64,000 nt of DNA from Uloborus plumipes (GCA_038373865.1 JAXGGA010003039.1:1-64000), one strand, 5' to 3'; numbered from the stretch's first letter, positions 1 through 11,586 are shown. The notes: generated by a model not told the origin, from the letters alone. Numbers and translations: made by a program.

Positions 1-267
1 GATTTGACGCAGTGTTGCTTGTCTGTTAGAATTTACGACTCTTTGCAGACGTCGCCGGTCTCGATCTTTAAGTGCAGGCGGTCGACCACTGCGCTGTCCA
101 TGGTGGGATGTTATGCCTGAAATTTCATACTCTCGGCACACTCTTGACACAGTGGATCTGGGAATGTTGAATTCTCTAACGATTTCCGAAATGGCATGAC
201 CCATGCGTCTAGCTCCAACTAACATTCCGCGTTCAAAGTCTGTTAATTCACGTCGTGCGGTCATCAT
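1..267 (-). CDS. Tc1-like transposase, N-terminal 89 codons (partial)
   Basis: This is the N-terminal DNA-binding part of a cut-and-paste transposase, running off the window at position 1. The start is the first ATG at 265-267; the preceding GTG is not a likely eukaryotic start. The 89 codons have no stop or frameshift. They encode the first helix-turn-helix (around residues 8-47), the linker with SGRPPA, and the start of a second helix-turn-helix ending at LRQI. The protein is the same as residues 1-89 of the complete transposase at 11587-12630. Whether the catalytic half is intact cannot be seen here. Confidence 0.9.
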   Translation of the reverse strand, partial: MMTARRELTDFERGMLVGARRMGHAISEIVREFNIPRSTVSRVCREYEISGITSHHGQRSGRPPALKDRDRRRLQRVVNSNRQATLRQI

Positions 268-410
268 CACGTTAAAACCTCTTCACATGAATAACTTGAA
301 CAGAAATGAAAGCTCTGTAAAAGCACTGCGCATTTATACCTGTTCTATGCGATGCTACTGCCATCTGAAAATTTGCATATTGCTATCCCATGACTTTTGT
401 CACTTCAGTG
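1..410 (-). mobile_element. Tc1/mariner-like transposon, 5' part, cut by window edge
   Basis: The right border is a 27-bp terminal repeat at 384-410 followed by the target TA at 411-412. Read on the minus strand, the 410 bases match the first 410 bases of the complete element at 11444-12661, with no difference found by eye. The leader, TATA box and start codons are included. The rest of the element lies beyond position 1. The lack of divergence points to a recent shared source. Confidence 0.93.
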
Positions 411-412
411 TA

Positions 413-2639
413 TGTGGGCGTGTGTTTTTGTTATTTTTGGGATAATTTACATTGGGTCCACACCCTTTGCCCCCCCCCCCCTGGAAAAGTTCAAGATGAC
501 GGACCCACAACCCTGATTTTAACACGTTTGAAATCGGCGTCACAACCGCACGTACGATACAAACATGTCTGCCGCGCAGTCAACTCATCTTTCGAAGAGC
601 GATCGCTTCTGACCTCACGAATATGTCACATCGTCCAAATGCATTTGTCATCGTGTTTTGTAGCTTGACACAGCTCCAATGAATAAACCACGTGATATGA
701 AGACGAGGGTGCGCGTAATTGTTCGCTTTTTCTTTTTTACTTCTGAGTTTTAGAAAGAAAAAAAAAAAAAAGAAATTTCTCCGCGGCAGACATTTAAAAC
801 CGACGCTACAAGATGAATGATCTTTACACGGGGTTTTCATTGAATTCCCTTGGATTCTGGTGAGAGGGAGGAACTGGAAATGCTCTGAACATAAGGAAAT
901 GCACATACGATGACATATTGATGCAGACGTAGAAAGATGTAGCAGGAGGGAAAAGAAAAGCGTTCGGAGGGGATGAATAAGGAAATTATGGGCTTGTGTT
1001 TTACAACAATAACGAACAAGAGTGGGTGGATTCCGTCAGGAAGAATCCAGTTCGGCAGTTGGCGATGCGAACTATCGCCGAGCCCTTTTCTTGCGCAATC
1101 GTTCCTATTTTTCTTCTTTCTCACATGTTCCAAAATTATTTTTTTAAAAAAAAAAAGCTTGTCGTCCGCAGTGAGAATCTAGTTTCTTGTTTCGGAGGCG
1201 GTCATTGTTGGAAACTCTATCATAGCTGAAAAAACTGTTCGTTTTCGAACTGCTCGCCTAGAAGTTTCAGGGGTGATAGGTTACGGAGGTGCACAACCCG
1301 ATGCCTTCCGTTTTTGTTCGCTTGCCGTTTCCTTTTGAATGCGCCATTTTCTCCTAATTTGATAATAATCAGAAAAGAACTGACGCACGCGCAAATTCGA
1401 GGAAGGTCGCGCGATAAAATACCTGACAGCATTCTGGTACCAATAGGGGGTCTCTGGCTCAACTCAGTAATTTTTTTTCAACTGACACCCCCAAACGCTC
1501 GTTATCTTGCGCCCGTCAGCTTTTGATGGAACGATTTTATTTCGCACAAACAATATCCTTTTCTTTTCTTTTTAAAAGTCTATTTATTTTGTAATAGTTT
1601 TGTGGAAAATTAGTAAGTTCATAGAACTTTCAAAATTTCAACCAGTAGTAATGTAACAACATGTAGTATTTCATTTTTCGTATTCAACAATTTTGAGCAA
1701 AGCTCGATTCGGTCAGTCATAATTTTGTGAAGGATTCTTTTCGGTTGATTGCAATTTTGAGAAGAGTCCGTTTTAATGAAGTGGAATTTTGGGACTGCTC
1801 CATAAATTGACTCGAATTTCATCTGCAGGGGTGATTGTGAGTTCATAAAAAATACCTGAAAGTTTTAAAGAGAAAACGTTTGTGTGTGTGGGGGGGGGAT
1901 GTTTTTTTTAATTTTAACCAAGGCCCCTATTACATAAAAGACACGGAATTTCACTCAAGAATTTTAAAGTTATGGTTTTTCAATACAAATAAAACTATAT
2001 TTAATTTATCTCCTAACTAAAGCTAATAAGCAACAATAAATGAGAAAAATTCGATTCTCATATTAGATGCAAATCGATTGCATTTTTTTAAATGAAGGCA
2101 TCAAAATAAAAAAGGTGCAAATAAAATAATTTATTAAAATAAAAAATAGAATGGCATCTGAACATTTCTATTTGATGAATATTATTGATAATTATCGGAA
2201 AAATCATCGAAACTTCGTAAAAGAGAAATTCCAGAGGTGGGAAAATAAAAGCATAATTAAAAGTATTTTATTTCCGGTATTTTCGACCATGAAATACATT
2301 ATCTGTTCTAATACATTATCTGTTCTTAATTCAGGCTTGTGACCCAAATAGAATGAAAAATAATGAAAATACGTCGCTGTGTGAGCAAATACAAAATTGT
2401 TGATATAATACTACGCCTGCTATTTCGAACATGTGCTTTTGGTTCCATATAGCCAAATATTTTATAATTGGACACATGAAATGAATTGGTAGATGTTGAA
2501 TTTAAATTGTGATGCCCATTATGTTTGTTCTGCACCCGATATTTTGCTATTTCAAAAAATACTGAATTCAGTAAAAATACTGAAAAATCACATATCTGTT
2601 AATTTCATACGGAACAAATGTTGAAAACGTCTTAATGCC
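413..2639. other. AT-rich non-coding stretch, no gene recognised
   Basis: No protein similarity, RNA gene or bounded repeat was recognised. Short open frames overlap on both strands and look like chance. It holds scattered C-, G- and A-runs (for example near 470 and 755). Around 950-1500 the base composition is more balanced, but nothing there could be named. Confidence 0.6.
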
Positions 2640-3060
2640 AAAACCGGACCCGAACCGCATGCTGGAAATGCCTCGGTTGCAATATATTCCTATCGATTCG
2701 CCAGTGCCCGGGCATCATATCCCGGCCCGCAAATCCCTTATCCATTAATGGCATTTGATTTGCATTGGATCAACACGGGCGCGATTCACAATTACTCACC
2801 AATTGCGCGCTCGCCGATTAAATGACACATTACGACCGAGATCCAATATCCTGAGGAGGTATCTAGCACCGGCAGGGGGGCAGACTCTGATTACGCCACA
2901 GAGGGAATGAAAACGCAGACGACACGGTTCGATCTCCATAGAAATGTGTGTGCCCTCCTCCTCCGGCAAAGTATTCTATTCCTTAAAAGGCAACTGAGGC
3001 TTCGAATTACTCCACAACGAGGAAATAATGATGCAGAAGGAGATCCGTTCTGTTGCCAAT
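2640..3060. other. GC-richer single-copy island, candidate regulatory DNA
   Basis: This block is clearly richer in G and C than its surroundings and is not repeated elsewhere in the window. It contains an octamer-like word (ATTTGCAT type, near 2757), homeodomain-like ATTA cores and GCGC-containing words. It has no open frame of note. A conserved non-coding element is possible; the evidence is composition only. Confidence 0.3.
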
Positions 3061-3073
3061 TTTTATTCTGTTA

Positions 3074-3891
3074 CTAGCTTAATACCCGGCGTTGCCCGGG
3101 TGCTTATTAATACAACATAGCATTCAGGGAAAATAAGTTTGAAAGAGTTCTATTCATATGGGTATAAAATAATTTGCATCAATCAGTCTCTTAGGTACAA
3201 ACTTTGAAAAAAACTAAAATATTACAGAAAGTTAAACGTTTACAGAAAAATAGTCTCATCAAAAGGTGAAAATTAAAGAGAAATGTTGTCTGTGCTTTGC
3301 CGCGTCCACTGGCATGAAATATATGCACATGGAAGTGAAAAAATTGCATCAAATTCACCCGCCAAATTCAAAATATTAACTTTTCTCTATTAACTGTTCC
3401 CACCTACAAAGTAAAAATTATTATAACTCAATCTAATAAATCTGTCTGAAATAAATCTGTTTCTCGTTCTGAAGGAAAAGTTTCTGAAATCTCTTTTATA
3501 AAGTCCACATGAATTATGATTGTTTTTTACTTATTTCAATGCTAAAAGGAAATAGGTGAGCCTTAAATTGAAAATTCATTACTTTAATCGTAATCATTGT
3601 TGGAAAATACTCATATTTAAAAATCTTAAATTTCATCAATTTGAATACTAAAAGGCCTATCTCGATTACAATATAAATAGGCTAGATTCCTATAAAAGGG
3701 TCATTTTTTGACAAAAAATTTAAATTTGAGCTTTTTAGATTTTTTAAAATTTCAAGACCCCGCCTATGAGAATTCTAGGGCATCAAGGAACCTCTGTGTC
3801 AAGTTTGATGAAAATCTGACGCAAACTGTGGATTTGTATAGAGAACAAGTATATATATATACATACACTCATTTTTATAGATATAGATAGA
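3074..3891 (-). mobile_element. Non-autonomous Helitron, minus strand
   Basis: Read on the minus strand, the element starts TCTATCTATATC (from 3891) and ends in CTAG at 3077-3074. Just before that end lies a GC hairpin (CCCGGGC and GCCGGGT around 3083-3103). It sits between host A and T, the usual Helitron target. The body has no coding capacity. The 5' half resembles 25625-25847, and 3520-3660 resembles 24577-24720, so this is a family in the window. Confidence 0.8.
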
Positions 3892-4109
3892 TTTTTTTTT
3901 GTCAGTCTCTAAGATGTAAATTGCTAATTCTCTGAGAAAAAAAAGCGTAAGGTAAATGAGCTTGTAAAAGTACTTTTCGTTTCGCCTAAGTTAACACTTG
4001 ACATATCAATACATAGGGGAAAAGGGCGCGTATGCGAGCATGGTATGTTTTACAAAGATCACTTGAAACAAAAATTCTCAAAGGATGGCAATTGTGGCGT
4101 ATTCACGGG

Positions 4110-4440
4110 TTGGGCTAATTGGGTTTTTTACTTTTTACTTTAGGGTACTACCTGAAGTGAAAGGGTACCACCTAGTGCACTTTTCACTTCAGCGTGGGTC
4201 CCCACCGGACCAACAACAACACGTAGTTGAACCGGTTGGATAGGGCCCTGAAGAGCGCTATGTATTTTTGATCCAGACCAGAAGCCGAGCACACTCCTGG
4301 TCCAGTACCCCTAGAGGTATCGATGAGCATTTTTGATGCTCCCCAGCTACCAAAGTGAAGACGGTGGATCTTTGATCGGCTGGCATCGATTCCGGAACTC
4401 GACGCTTACGAGTTCGCCCCTCCCGCCTTTATTGTTTCAA
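4110..4440. other. Moderately GC-rich segment, unidentified, possibly an old repeat
   Basis: The segment has balanced composition with short inverted words such as CACTTCAG and CTGAAGTG near 4150-4190. It carries no usable open frame, no clear polymerase III promoter and no second copy in the window. A SINE or an LTR fragment are the two options I considered; neither is supported by borders. Confidence 0.3.
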
Positions 4441-4600
4441 TAGAGAGGTTGATTCAATAAACCGGCTAATTCAATGAAGCTGGATATTGTTCTGTTTTTG
4501 GCGATTTGATTCATTAAAGTGGTTGATTCAATTAACCACTGATTCAACCAACCGGCGGCCACTGCATATTCAAAAAATCATTCTTTTTGGCAGACTTATT
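4441..4600. repeat. Dispersed repeat, related to 31915-32085 (opposite strand)
   Basis: It contains repeated GATTCAAT/ATTCAACC words and the phrase GTTCTGTTTTTGGCGATTTG. A diverged inverted copy lies at 31915-32085. Borders and class are not clear. Confidence 0.5.
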
Positions 4601-4609
4601 TGTAGACCC

Positions 4610-4897
4610 GCCGGCCACATTGTCTAGTGGTCGGTCAGAGTAGTCTGCCATGGATGGTGTGGCCCCGGGTTCGAGTCCCGGCTTGGGCATGGATGTGCTC
4701 TCTCTCCTGTCCTTGTCCTTTCTTTGTGTGAATGTGTTGTTGTGTGAAAGGTTGCCTACCCTATAAACTGGTACCTATGGCATGCGTGTACTGTGGAAGT
4801 CGGACTTCACACCAAGTAACGGTACAGTTGGAAAAGTGAAGCAGCGCACTCCAATTGCCAGTTGGCTGGCACACGACAAAAAAAAAAAAAAAAAATC
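4610..4897 (+). mobile_element. tRNA-derived SINE with poly-A tail
   Basis: The head carries polymerase III internal promoter words: an A-box-like TGTCTAGTGGTC at 4621-4632 and a B box GGTTCGAGTCC at 4668-4678. A tRNA-unrelated body follows, ending in an 18-19 base A-tract at about 4878-4895. The word TAGACCC at 4603-4609 recurs at 4898-4904, a plausible target-site duplication. A second member is at 61708-61922; both share the CTCTCCTGTCCTTGTCCTTT block and the GGCATGCGTGT block. Confidence 0.85.
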
Positions 4898-4904
4898 TAG
4901 ACCC

Positions 4905-6186
4905 CTTGTATAAACATTAAGAAAACATATGCCTTACTTTCCTTTAAAGATGTTTAGCAATAGTTTTGTATTTTTAAGTGCATTTGTAATTACTCAAGAA
5001 CAAAATCGGTGCATTACTGTGGTGGGAGGGGTACACGCTCGTATGCATGCACACATAACCTATCACAATAAACAACAAATTACGTTTAGCCCTTCTTGAT
5101 CCAAACAAAAAATGGTGACATGCGGCAGGATATCAAACTGTGTGCAATGTGCAGCAATTAATACAAAGCACATGATCTCCAAATACGCATTAGACAAACG
5201 CTATTCAATGCACGCTTATTTCAGAGGCCCTTAACAGCTCCTTAGGTATCAAACTTCAATTACCCATCATTAGACTTGCTGAAATTCGAATCTTTTTCGC
5301 ATAGAAAGGCATTTGCCTTTATATATATAAAAAAAGAAGACCAAGCACGGGATCCTTACCACTCTGCAGGAAAACCAAGAAACAGGAAATGTTTCGAACA
5401 ATGGAGAATTAATTACAAGCAAGAACAAGCAACAGAAGTGCAAACAAAATACCAAAAAGAGTAGGCTAATCGAGAGCGAGGAAAATTAACTTTTTACTGC
5501 ACTCAGAAACAGTTCCTCAACAAAGCCCGCTTTTAATCGGCGCTGAGAGCATTCACTGTAAATATACCATTCTAAATTGTTCCTTTCTAAATAGCTGGAG
5601 AGGTGAAAGTTAAAAGTGCTAGCCTTGTAAAGAGATAAAACGTACTTTCACACACACACACACATACTCTGGCATAACTACGGGCTTGAATGGAGAGACT
5701 GAGTGAAAGTGTGTTTTACTTTATCTTCAAGGGACAGCCGCGTTTCTGCTGAAATTTAATATCTTTTCCCGCTTTTACGTTTATCTGGTTCTGGGCATCG
5801 GCGCTGTATGCATGTGCTGGGTATATTTATGCAAGCGTGAGGGGAGGAGTTTACGATTTTTGAAGCGAAGTTTAAATTGTCGCTATCTAACGGGTTAATC
5901 ATGACTTGCTGCGAGCCAGAGAAAGGATAAGGTTTTGAGGGATATAATGGGTGGGCGCGATTTCGGAGGGAGGGGGGAGGGATTGCACTTTGGCGCTGGG
6001 AATCTTTTCGGAAAGGAATAACAGGTAAGGGGCAATGAACTGGAAAATAATCATAGATTAAATATCAATGGTAAAAGGTGTGACCTAACGCTTTAAAAAA
6101 CATGTTGTGGAGTTGAAATTGAATACCTAGATCGATTTAATACGTAAAACAGCAGGATTACATTTGCTTGGGCAAATGCACCTGGG
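4905..6186. other. AT-rich non-coding stretch with a CA microsatellite
   Basis: No gene recognised. A (CA)n run lies at about 5649-5664. At 5740-5960 the sequence is more GC-balanced and single-copy, with G-rich words near 5965, but nothing was identifiable. Confidence 0.55.
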
Positions 6187-6300
6187 CAGTGGTTCTCAAC
6201 CTTTTTACAGCTGCCGCCCGCTTTAGGATTCAAAATGTTTTCAACGCCTCCTTTGCGGACGAGCGTGAAACTGAAGGAGGGGAGAGGTAATGCATTTTTT
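6187..6300 (+). mobile_element. hAT-type element end, one terminus only
   Basis: The start CAGTGGTTCTCAACC at 6187 matches the terminal repeat of hAT (Charlie-like) elements known from many animals. I could not find the matching opposite terminus or the 8-bp duplication downstream, so this is called a fragment and its right border is arbitrary. Confidence 0.5.
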
Positions 6301-6816
6301 TTTTTTAACCTCTATAATTTTGTCCAAACAACTAGTTAAAAAAAGCTATTTTGTTTGAAAAAAATGCTTAAAAAGTTTTTATTCGATATGTTTTTCAAAA
6401 AGCGAGCAAATTCTTCCTCTTAAAAAGCTGTGTTAGAGAATTAATCAAGTGCCTAAAATGGGGGTACATTAAATGAGTCACCCATTTTGAACGTAAATAA
6501 GAACACGGGAAAAAATAATAATGGACAATCTAAGTACCTGTATGATTTAATTTTGCGTACCCCATGGTCCTATTTTGTCCGGGAAATTTATTTCCTTTTC
6601 ATATTTTAGTGTTATCTGTTTATTTTATTTTATAAATCAATTTATTATTTATTTATTTGAATCACTTACTTTTAGTTTCAAAAAAGCCCAAGTGGGTCTC
6701 TCCCCCCCCCCCTCTTTCATTTCAATTCCGTTATCACTGGCATGAGGTCAACATTGCTAGGTTTGAAAACCACCAAATTAAATTCACAAAACTCATCATC
6801 TATCATCAAACTCGAT

Positions 6817-7089
6817 CAGGGGCGGATACAAGGGAGCGGCGATCGTCCCTCTCTTGAAGGAATCTTCACCGGTAATTTTTCGATATTGAAGTTCGGAAAA
6901 TTCAATTTTATACGAGTTTTAATGAAGTTGGGGAAAAAAGTTTGAGGCTTTCCAACGGAAATGTTTCGGAATTGAAGTCCGAACCCTTTGTCCTTTGTGA
7001 TAAGTGTTTGCACACCAGTATGCATAACAAAAAATAAGTTAAAAAAAAACAATCGCCCCTCCCTTGACAAATTTCTCGATCCGCCCTTG
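6817..7089 (+). mobile_element. hAT-type miniature element (MITE), 273 bp
   Basis: The left end is CAGGGGCGGATAC and the right end, reverse complemented, is CAAGGGCGGATC. The element is flanked by a perfect 8-bp duplication AACTCGAT at 6809-6816 and 7090-7097, which is diagnostic for hAT. It has no coding capacity. An inverted relative is at 46095-46365. Confidence 0.9.
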
Positions 7090-7097
7090 AACTCGAT

Positions 7098-7480
7098 TAA
7101 CTGTGTAGCACAAACAACTTAATACATTGAAAACACCTCACATCTCCACACGTGCCATGCTTCAAATCTGCCTTTCTTCATCGCAAATCAAAACTCATAA
7201 AGCACTCCACAGATAAACGATCCACAAAATCTATAATATCTGGAAATAGAACCTCCGAGACACTTGGGGACATCTCCCTATAATTAGACACGAACCAAAC
7301 CCCACCCGATATCGCTGCAACCGATATAAACATCATGCCCCGAGAGACTGCCTCTAATTGGTCGCTTTCCGCGTTCGTAATCGCCTCACCCCCCCTCCAC
7401 CCCCTGTGATGGATGACCAGGAGGCACGACTGAGTCATCCGTATCTTTCTCTCACTCTCCTCTGAGAATCCCCCGGCGGA
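7098..7480. other. Single-copy island, candidate regulatory DNA
   Basis: Composition is balanced and not repeated in the window. It contains CTAATTGG (CCAAT/homeodomain-like), TGAGTCA (AP-1-like, near 7431) and a CACGTG-type word near 7150. It has no plausible exon. Assignment rests on composition and word content only. Confidence 0.3.
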
Positions 7481-8880
7481 GGCGCAAGAGCAAAGGATTC
7501 TTTGATGAATGCCACATTGGGAAGGTAATTGAATGTCTTGAGAGAGGCTGTTACTCTTTTAAAGCAATTTTTGCAAAAACTGATCAAATCGTTTCAAGTG
7601 GCGATCGTTGAGCGAAGGTCTAACAATTGATCCTGATGTCAAATATATGGATGACTTTAAATCCGTGCAACATGTTATTTAGCAATAGAATGTTAAACAT
7701 TCATGAAATATTCAAGAGCAAAAGATTCTTTGATGAATGCTTTGAGTAGATAAATAAATGTGTTGAAAGCTGTTTTTCTTTCAAGCAAGAATGCAAAAAT
7801 TTATCATATCGTTTTTAAGTGGCGATCGTTGAACGAAGGTCAAATGTATGAATAACTTTAAAACCGTTCTATGTGTTATTCAAGAATAAAATGTTAAATA
7901 TTCATTAAACATTCAAGAGCCAAAGATTCTTTGATGAATGCCCCACTAAGTAGGTGATTGAATGTGTCAAAAAAGGTGGTTATTCTTTTAAGAAAGAATG
8001 AAAATTGATCGTATCATTTAAGTGATACCCGTTGAGCAAAGGTCAAACAATTGATCCGAGTGTCAAATTATATGGATCACTTTAACACCGTACTCCTCCA
8101 TAGTACTCCCCTGGTAAGTTGACCTCCGATATGGACTGTTTCTCTTTTTGGGGTTATAGGAGAGGGTCTTGCCGCGGATTTGAGTTGGAGTATTTTTTCG
8201 AAACGACTACAAAAGTACACCCAGCACGGTTCAGAACTGATTCCCTTTCATATTACCCGAAAAAGAAGAAAACAGTGACAGTGTCGGAGGTCAACTTATC
8301 AGAGGAGAATTATCCACATTATTCAACAATAGCATTTCAAGGAAAAAAAAAAACACCAAATCTTCAAGAACAAAATAATTCATCGAAGAGTTGCCGCACT
8401 GGGAAGGCAATTGAATGTCTTGAAACAGGAACTCTTTTAAGCAAGAATTTAGCAATCGATCATCTCGTTTAAAGTGGCACTCATTGAGGAAGGATCAAAA
8501 TTATTGATCCTAATCTGAAGTACTCTCGGCCCCGCTTAATCGCGTAACGGATAAACGAATACCCCGCTTATAAAAATAAATCCTGGAACCGATGCCGTAG
8601 GAACAATGTTAAAGATCCCCGCTTAAACAAATGCCTCTCTTAATCGAATAATATTTCTTGGAACCGACAGTATTCGTTTCAGCGGGACCGACAAAATATC
8701 CATGATTTTTAAATTACACTACACATTGTTCGACAATAAAATTTCAAAAATTCACAAAAAAAAAAAAAAAAAAAAACTCACGAGCAAGGGATTCTTTGAT
8801 AAAGACCACATTGAGAAGATATTTGAATGCTTAAAAAGTGGTTGTTGCTCCTTTGATCAAGGATCCGAGGGTTGGTCAGC
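7481..8880. repeat. Degenerate tandem array, unit about 205-225 bp
   Basis: Unit starts marked by GATTCTTTGATGAATG-like words lie near 7486, 7711 and 7915. More eroded units are near 8370 and 8780. Each unit also carries GAATGT...TTGA and TGGCGATCGTTGAGCGAAGG-like blocks. The array is interrupted by a TA-flanked miniature element (8103-8310) and by unrelated sequence at 8515-8700. No coding function is seen. Confidence 0.7.
8103..8310 (+). mobile_element. TA-flanked miniature element (Tc1/mariner-type MITE)
   Basis: Inverted ends share TAAGTTGACCTCCGA (8115-8129, complement 8284-8298). Weaker matches run outward to GTACTCC. TA dinucleotides lie at 8101-8102 and 8311-8312. It interrupts one unit of the tandem array, which otherwise continues on both sides. 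The 117-codon open frame here is not similar to a transposase. Confidence 0.7.
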
Positions 8881-8987
8881 GTAAGTGAGCAGGGGGCGGT
8901 AGCACCCTAGTACTAAATAATCCCCTATCAGTGGCGGATTGACAGGGGTGGGGACTTTCGGGATGCAATTTTGAGGTCCCCTTTGTC

Positions 8988-9834
8988 CAGGGTGTAAAAA
9001 AATCAATGATTTTTTTAAAAAAATCAAAAAAATCGGATTTTTTTGATTTAAATCAGATTTTTTTGATTTAAATCGGATTTTTTTGAATTTTTTTAAAAAA
9101 ATTAGAAACTTCGGTGATTAATTAATTTTTATTTATGAACAACTTACCTTTAAGTTTCTAAAACTACAAAAACACCTTTGAAGTAAAGCTTCACCAGAAA
9201 GAACCCAGAAAAAAGTGTTAGGAGCCAATCTGAAAATAATCCTGTCTACTACCTAGGATAAAAATCAAATGGGGCAGGAAGCTCAACCCAATCCTCACTT
9301 CATTTACCCCCCCCCCTCTTTTGCTTTTGTTTTATAGGTTAGAATATGTTCCATTTCAGCCACTAATAAAGGCTGCCCCCCCCCCCCCCCCAGTTGCTAA
9401 TGCAAGTCATAGAAAATTCATCTTCTGTTTGGTTGTTTTTGTTTTTTCTTTTCACTGAAAGTATATCACACACATTCTATCATGTCCCTCCCCCCTCAAT
9501 TCACTCTTTGCAATGCCTGCCCTGCACCTGTATGTATTTTCTTTATTTCACATATTAGACAACAAATAGCACTATTTGTGCATACATATTATTTGGATTG
9601 CAACCTTCCAGCATCTGTGGAGGGGGGATGAATAGGATAACTTTTCCATTTATTAGATGGAAATCAAAAAAAGAAAATGGTAAAAATAATGAAATTGGGA
9701 TTGTCCAAGAGAATTTTTTAAGGATTTAAATAAAAAGTGATTTAAATCAATGATTTTTTTAAAAAAATCAATTGATTTAAATCGCGATTTAAATCACTGA
9801 TTTAAATCAATTGATTTAAATCATTGACACCCTG
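8988..9834 (+). mobile_element. Non-autonomous hAT-type element, 847 bp
   Basis: The left end is CAGGGTGTAAAAAAATCAAT. The right end, reverse complemented, is CAGGGTGTCAATGATTTAAA. A perfect 8-bp duplication CCTTTGTC is at 8980-8987 and 9835-9842. The subterminal regions are runs of GATTTAAATC and TTTTTGAT words. There is no transposase frame. It appears to sit inside an older sequence that begins with CAGTGGCGGATTGAC at 8929, possibly another hAT element. Confidence 0.9.
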
Positions 9835-9899
9835 CCTTTGTCCATCAGAGTTTTTAAAACATTTAACACACGCCTTTTTGCACCTCTTTCCGACCTCTA

Positions 9900-10740
9900 T
9901 AGCCATGGGGGCTCTAATAATCGTGAGCGTGACACTTGCGACATGGTAGATAAATCCTCCATTGTCCTCAGTAATCCTACGTCCTCCATTCATGTATAAC
10001 CCTCAGCAATTAAACGTTGAAAAATACTTTTACGTAATATAATTTTTCTACGACCAAATATTGTAAAGGTGGTAAAATGTAAATAATGTAACGAAAGCGG
10101 AAGTATCCTCTCCATCCGTCTTTTCTCAAAAATAACAATTATAACTAATCTTTAGCTATTCTATAAGTCCTCCGTTTATACGCAATTGAAGAGTTTGTAG
10201 GATGAAGGAACTATGTTACACTTTTTGAAAATACACTCAGGACAATGTAAGCAGCGGATACATGCAAGAAAACAAACCTTGGTAATTCGACCAGCTTCTT
10301 AAGCTCACTATCGACAAAACCAGAAAACAAAAAACCTGCATCAACTGCAACAATCAACTTTGAACTTTAATTACTCGCAATTTCGGTTTTGTCACATAAC
10401 CCCTTTAATTCAATATGCCAAACAAGAACAGTTCAATAGAGATATCCTCTTCATCCGTACCTTCTCATAAAATACTGGAAAAATAATCCTCTGCAATCCC
10501 AGTTTCTTCATCCATTCATATAATCTTCAGCAATACCTCGTTCATAAATACTTTTGTACAATACACTTTTTTGTTTTCAACCACCAAACAGCGAATAATC
10601 CAACGCCAAGCATCCTCTCCATCCGTCAATCCTCCAAAGACCACACAAGGATAAAAACCCTCAGCCATTCCGTTCATTAGTAGCGCTCCAAAGGTCCGTC
10701 CTCGGCACAAAAGGAACGAACACTCCACTGGAGGAGCCAG
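9900..10740. repeat. Very degenerate repeat region with CCTC/CATCCGTC words
   Basis: ATCCTCTCCATCCGTC-like words recur near 10105, 10443 and 10611. The block CATTCATRTATAA followed by CAGCAATACC/CAGCAATTAA occurs near 9988 and 10513. The spacings suggest an old unit of about 170 bp. No gene was recognised. Confidence 0.45.
10195..10410 (+). repeat. Dispersed duplicate, related to 58560-58790
   Basis: Shared order of blocks: GATGAAGG, then TTTTTGAAAA, then GGACAATG, then ACAAAACCAGAAAACAAA, then CTTTAAT(T/C)ACTCGCAATTTC, then GTCACA(T/C)AAC. The two copies lie in the same orientation 48 kb apart and have diverged. The class is unknown. Confidence 0.6.
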
Positions 10741-10995
10741 AGCAGACGACAGATAGATTTCCCGCGCAACAAGCCGGCAGATAAATCAATGCTACCGATC
10801 AGCAGCAAAACTGCTATCGAGGCCCATATTAATCACCAGGTATCGCAATTGGAGGCGACTTCTGAAACCATTAGTCACGGACAGGGGGAGCCCTAAGTGA
10901 CTCTCCTGGCGAACGCCAATGAGGACAATCCTAATCCAGTACCTCTCGGCGAGTGGTGCGGAATAAATCAGAAACGCATTTCATTGCATTCATTA
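10741..10995. other. Single-copy island, candidate regulatory DNA
   Basis: This is a GC-balanced block without an open frame, with CCGGC, TCGAGG and AATTGG words and paired GGCGA/TCGCC motifs. It is not repeated elsewhere in the window. It may be a conserved non-coding element, judged from composition only. Confidence 0.28.
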
Positions 10996-11106
10996 ACACA
11001 ATAAAAATAAATAAATTTAAATTTTGACATCTTGAATTCAAATTATTTTTTACGAAATGGCGAATTGCGATAGGTGTTAAGGTGTTGTGTGTGAATATGT
11101 TGCCAT

Positions 11107-11285
11107 CAGGAGCGGATCCAGTGGGGGGTTACGATTCCTTCCTTAATCGACCAAACATTGCCTAAAACTTTTTTGGGGACTAAAACTTCGAAAAATTTGC
11201 TAAATATTTCTGTTTCTGCTAAAAATTTGATCCCTCCTTTTCCGAAAATGACCCCCTCCTAAACCAGAAGCTGGCTATGCCCAAA
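11107..11285 (+). mobile_element. hAT-type MITE, eroded
   Basis: The left end CAGGAGCGGATCCAG matches the family at 60854. The right end keeps CCAGAAGCTGG but has lost part of the terminal GGATCCGCCC. The flanks GTTGCCAT (11099-11106) and GTTGCAAT (11286-11293) are an 8-bp duplication with one mismatch, so this is an older insertion than the one at 60854. Confidence 0.75.
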
Positions 11286-11443
11286 GTTGCAATGTGTGTG
11301 TATGTGTCAACACCAGGAGCGTAGGAGCCGGGGTAGCTCTGGCTCTTCCTGGAATATTTCAGACCGGCTCAGCTCCCCCGGAAAAAATTCTTCACTACAA
11401 CATTTTGTAGCACTTTTTTTTTCTACAAATCTGTTGTCAAATA

Positions 11444-11470
11444 CACTGAAGTGACAAAAGTCATGGGATA
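11444..11470 (+). repeat. Left terminal inverted repeat of Tc1-like element
   Basis: It begins CACTGAAGTGACAAAAGTCA and is 27 bp long, with a perfect match to the complement of 12635-12661. The preceding TA is the target duplication. Confidence 0.95.
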
Positions 11471-11515
11471 GCAATATGCAAATTTTCAGATGGCAGTAGC
11501 ATCGCATAGAACAGG

Positions 11516-11551
11516 TATAAATGCGCAGTGCTTTTACAGAGCTTTCATTTC
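11516..11551 (+). promoter_or_regulatory. Core promoter of the transposase gene (TATA plus initiator)
   Basis: TATAAA at 11516-11521 is followed by an initiator-like TCATTT whose A is at 11547. This places the TATA box at about -31, the usual arthropod spacing. Transcription from here would give a leader of about 40 nt before the ATG at 11587. The same arrangement is present in the partial copy (complement, around 300-338). The start site is inferred. Confidence 0.6.
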
Positions 11552-11586
11552 TGTTCAAGTTATTCATGTGAAGAGGTTTTAACGTG

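Noticed and set aside
6187..6620. A complete hAT element starting at CAGTGGTTCTCAACC
   Set aside because: No matching right terminus or 8-bp duplication was found, so only one end is claimed.
8929..9900. A second hAT element (CAGTGGCGGATTGAC) enclosing the one at 8988
   Set aside because: A plausible left end exists but no matching right end or duplication could be found.
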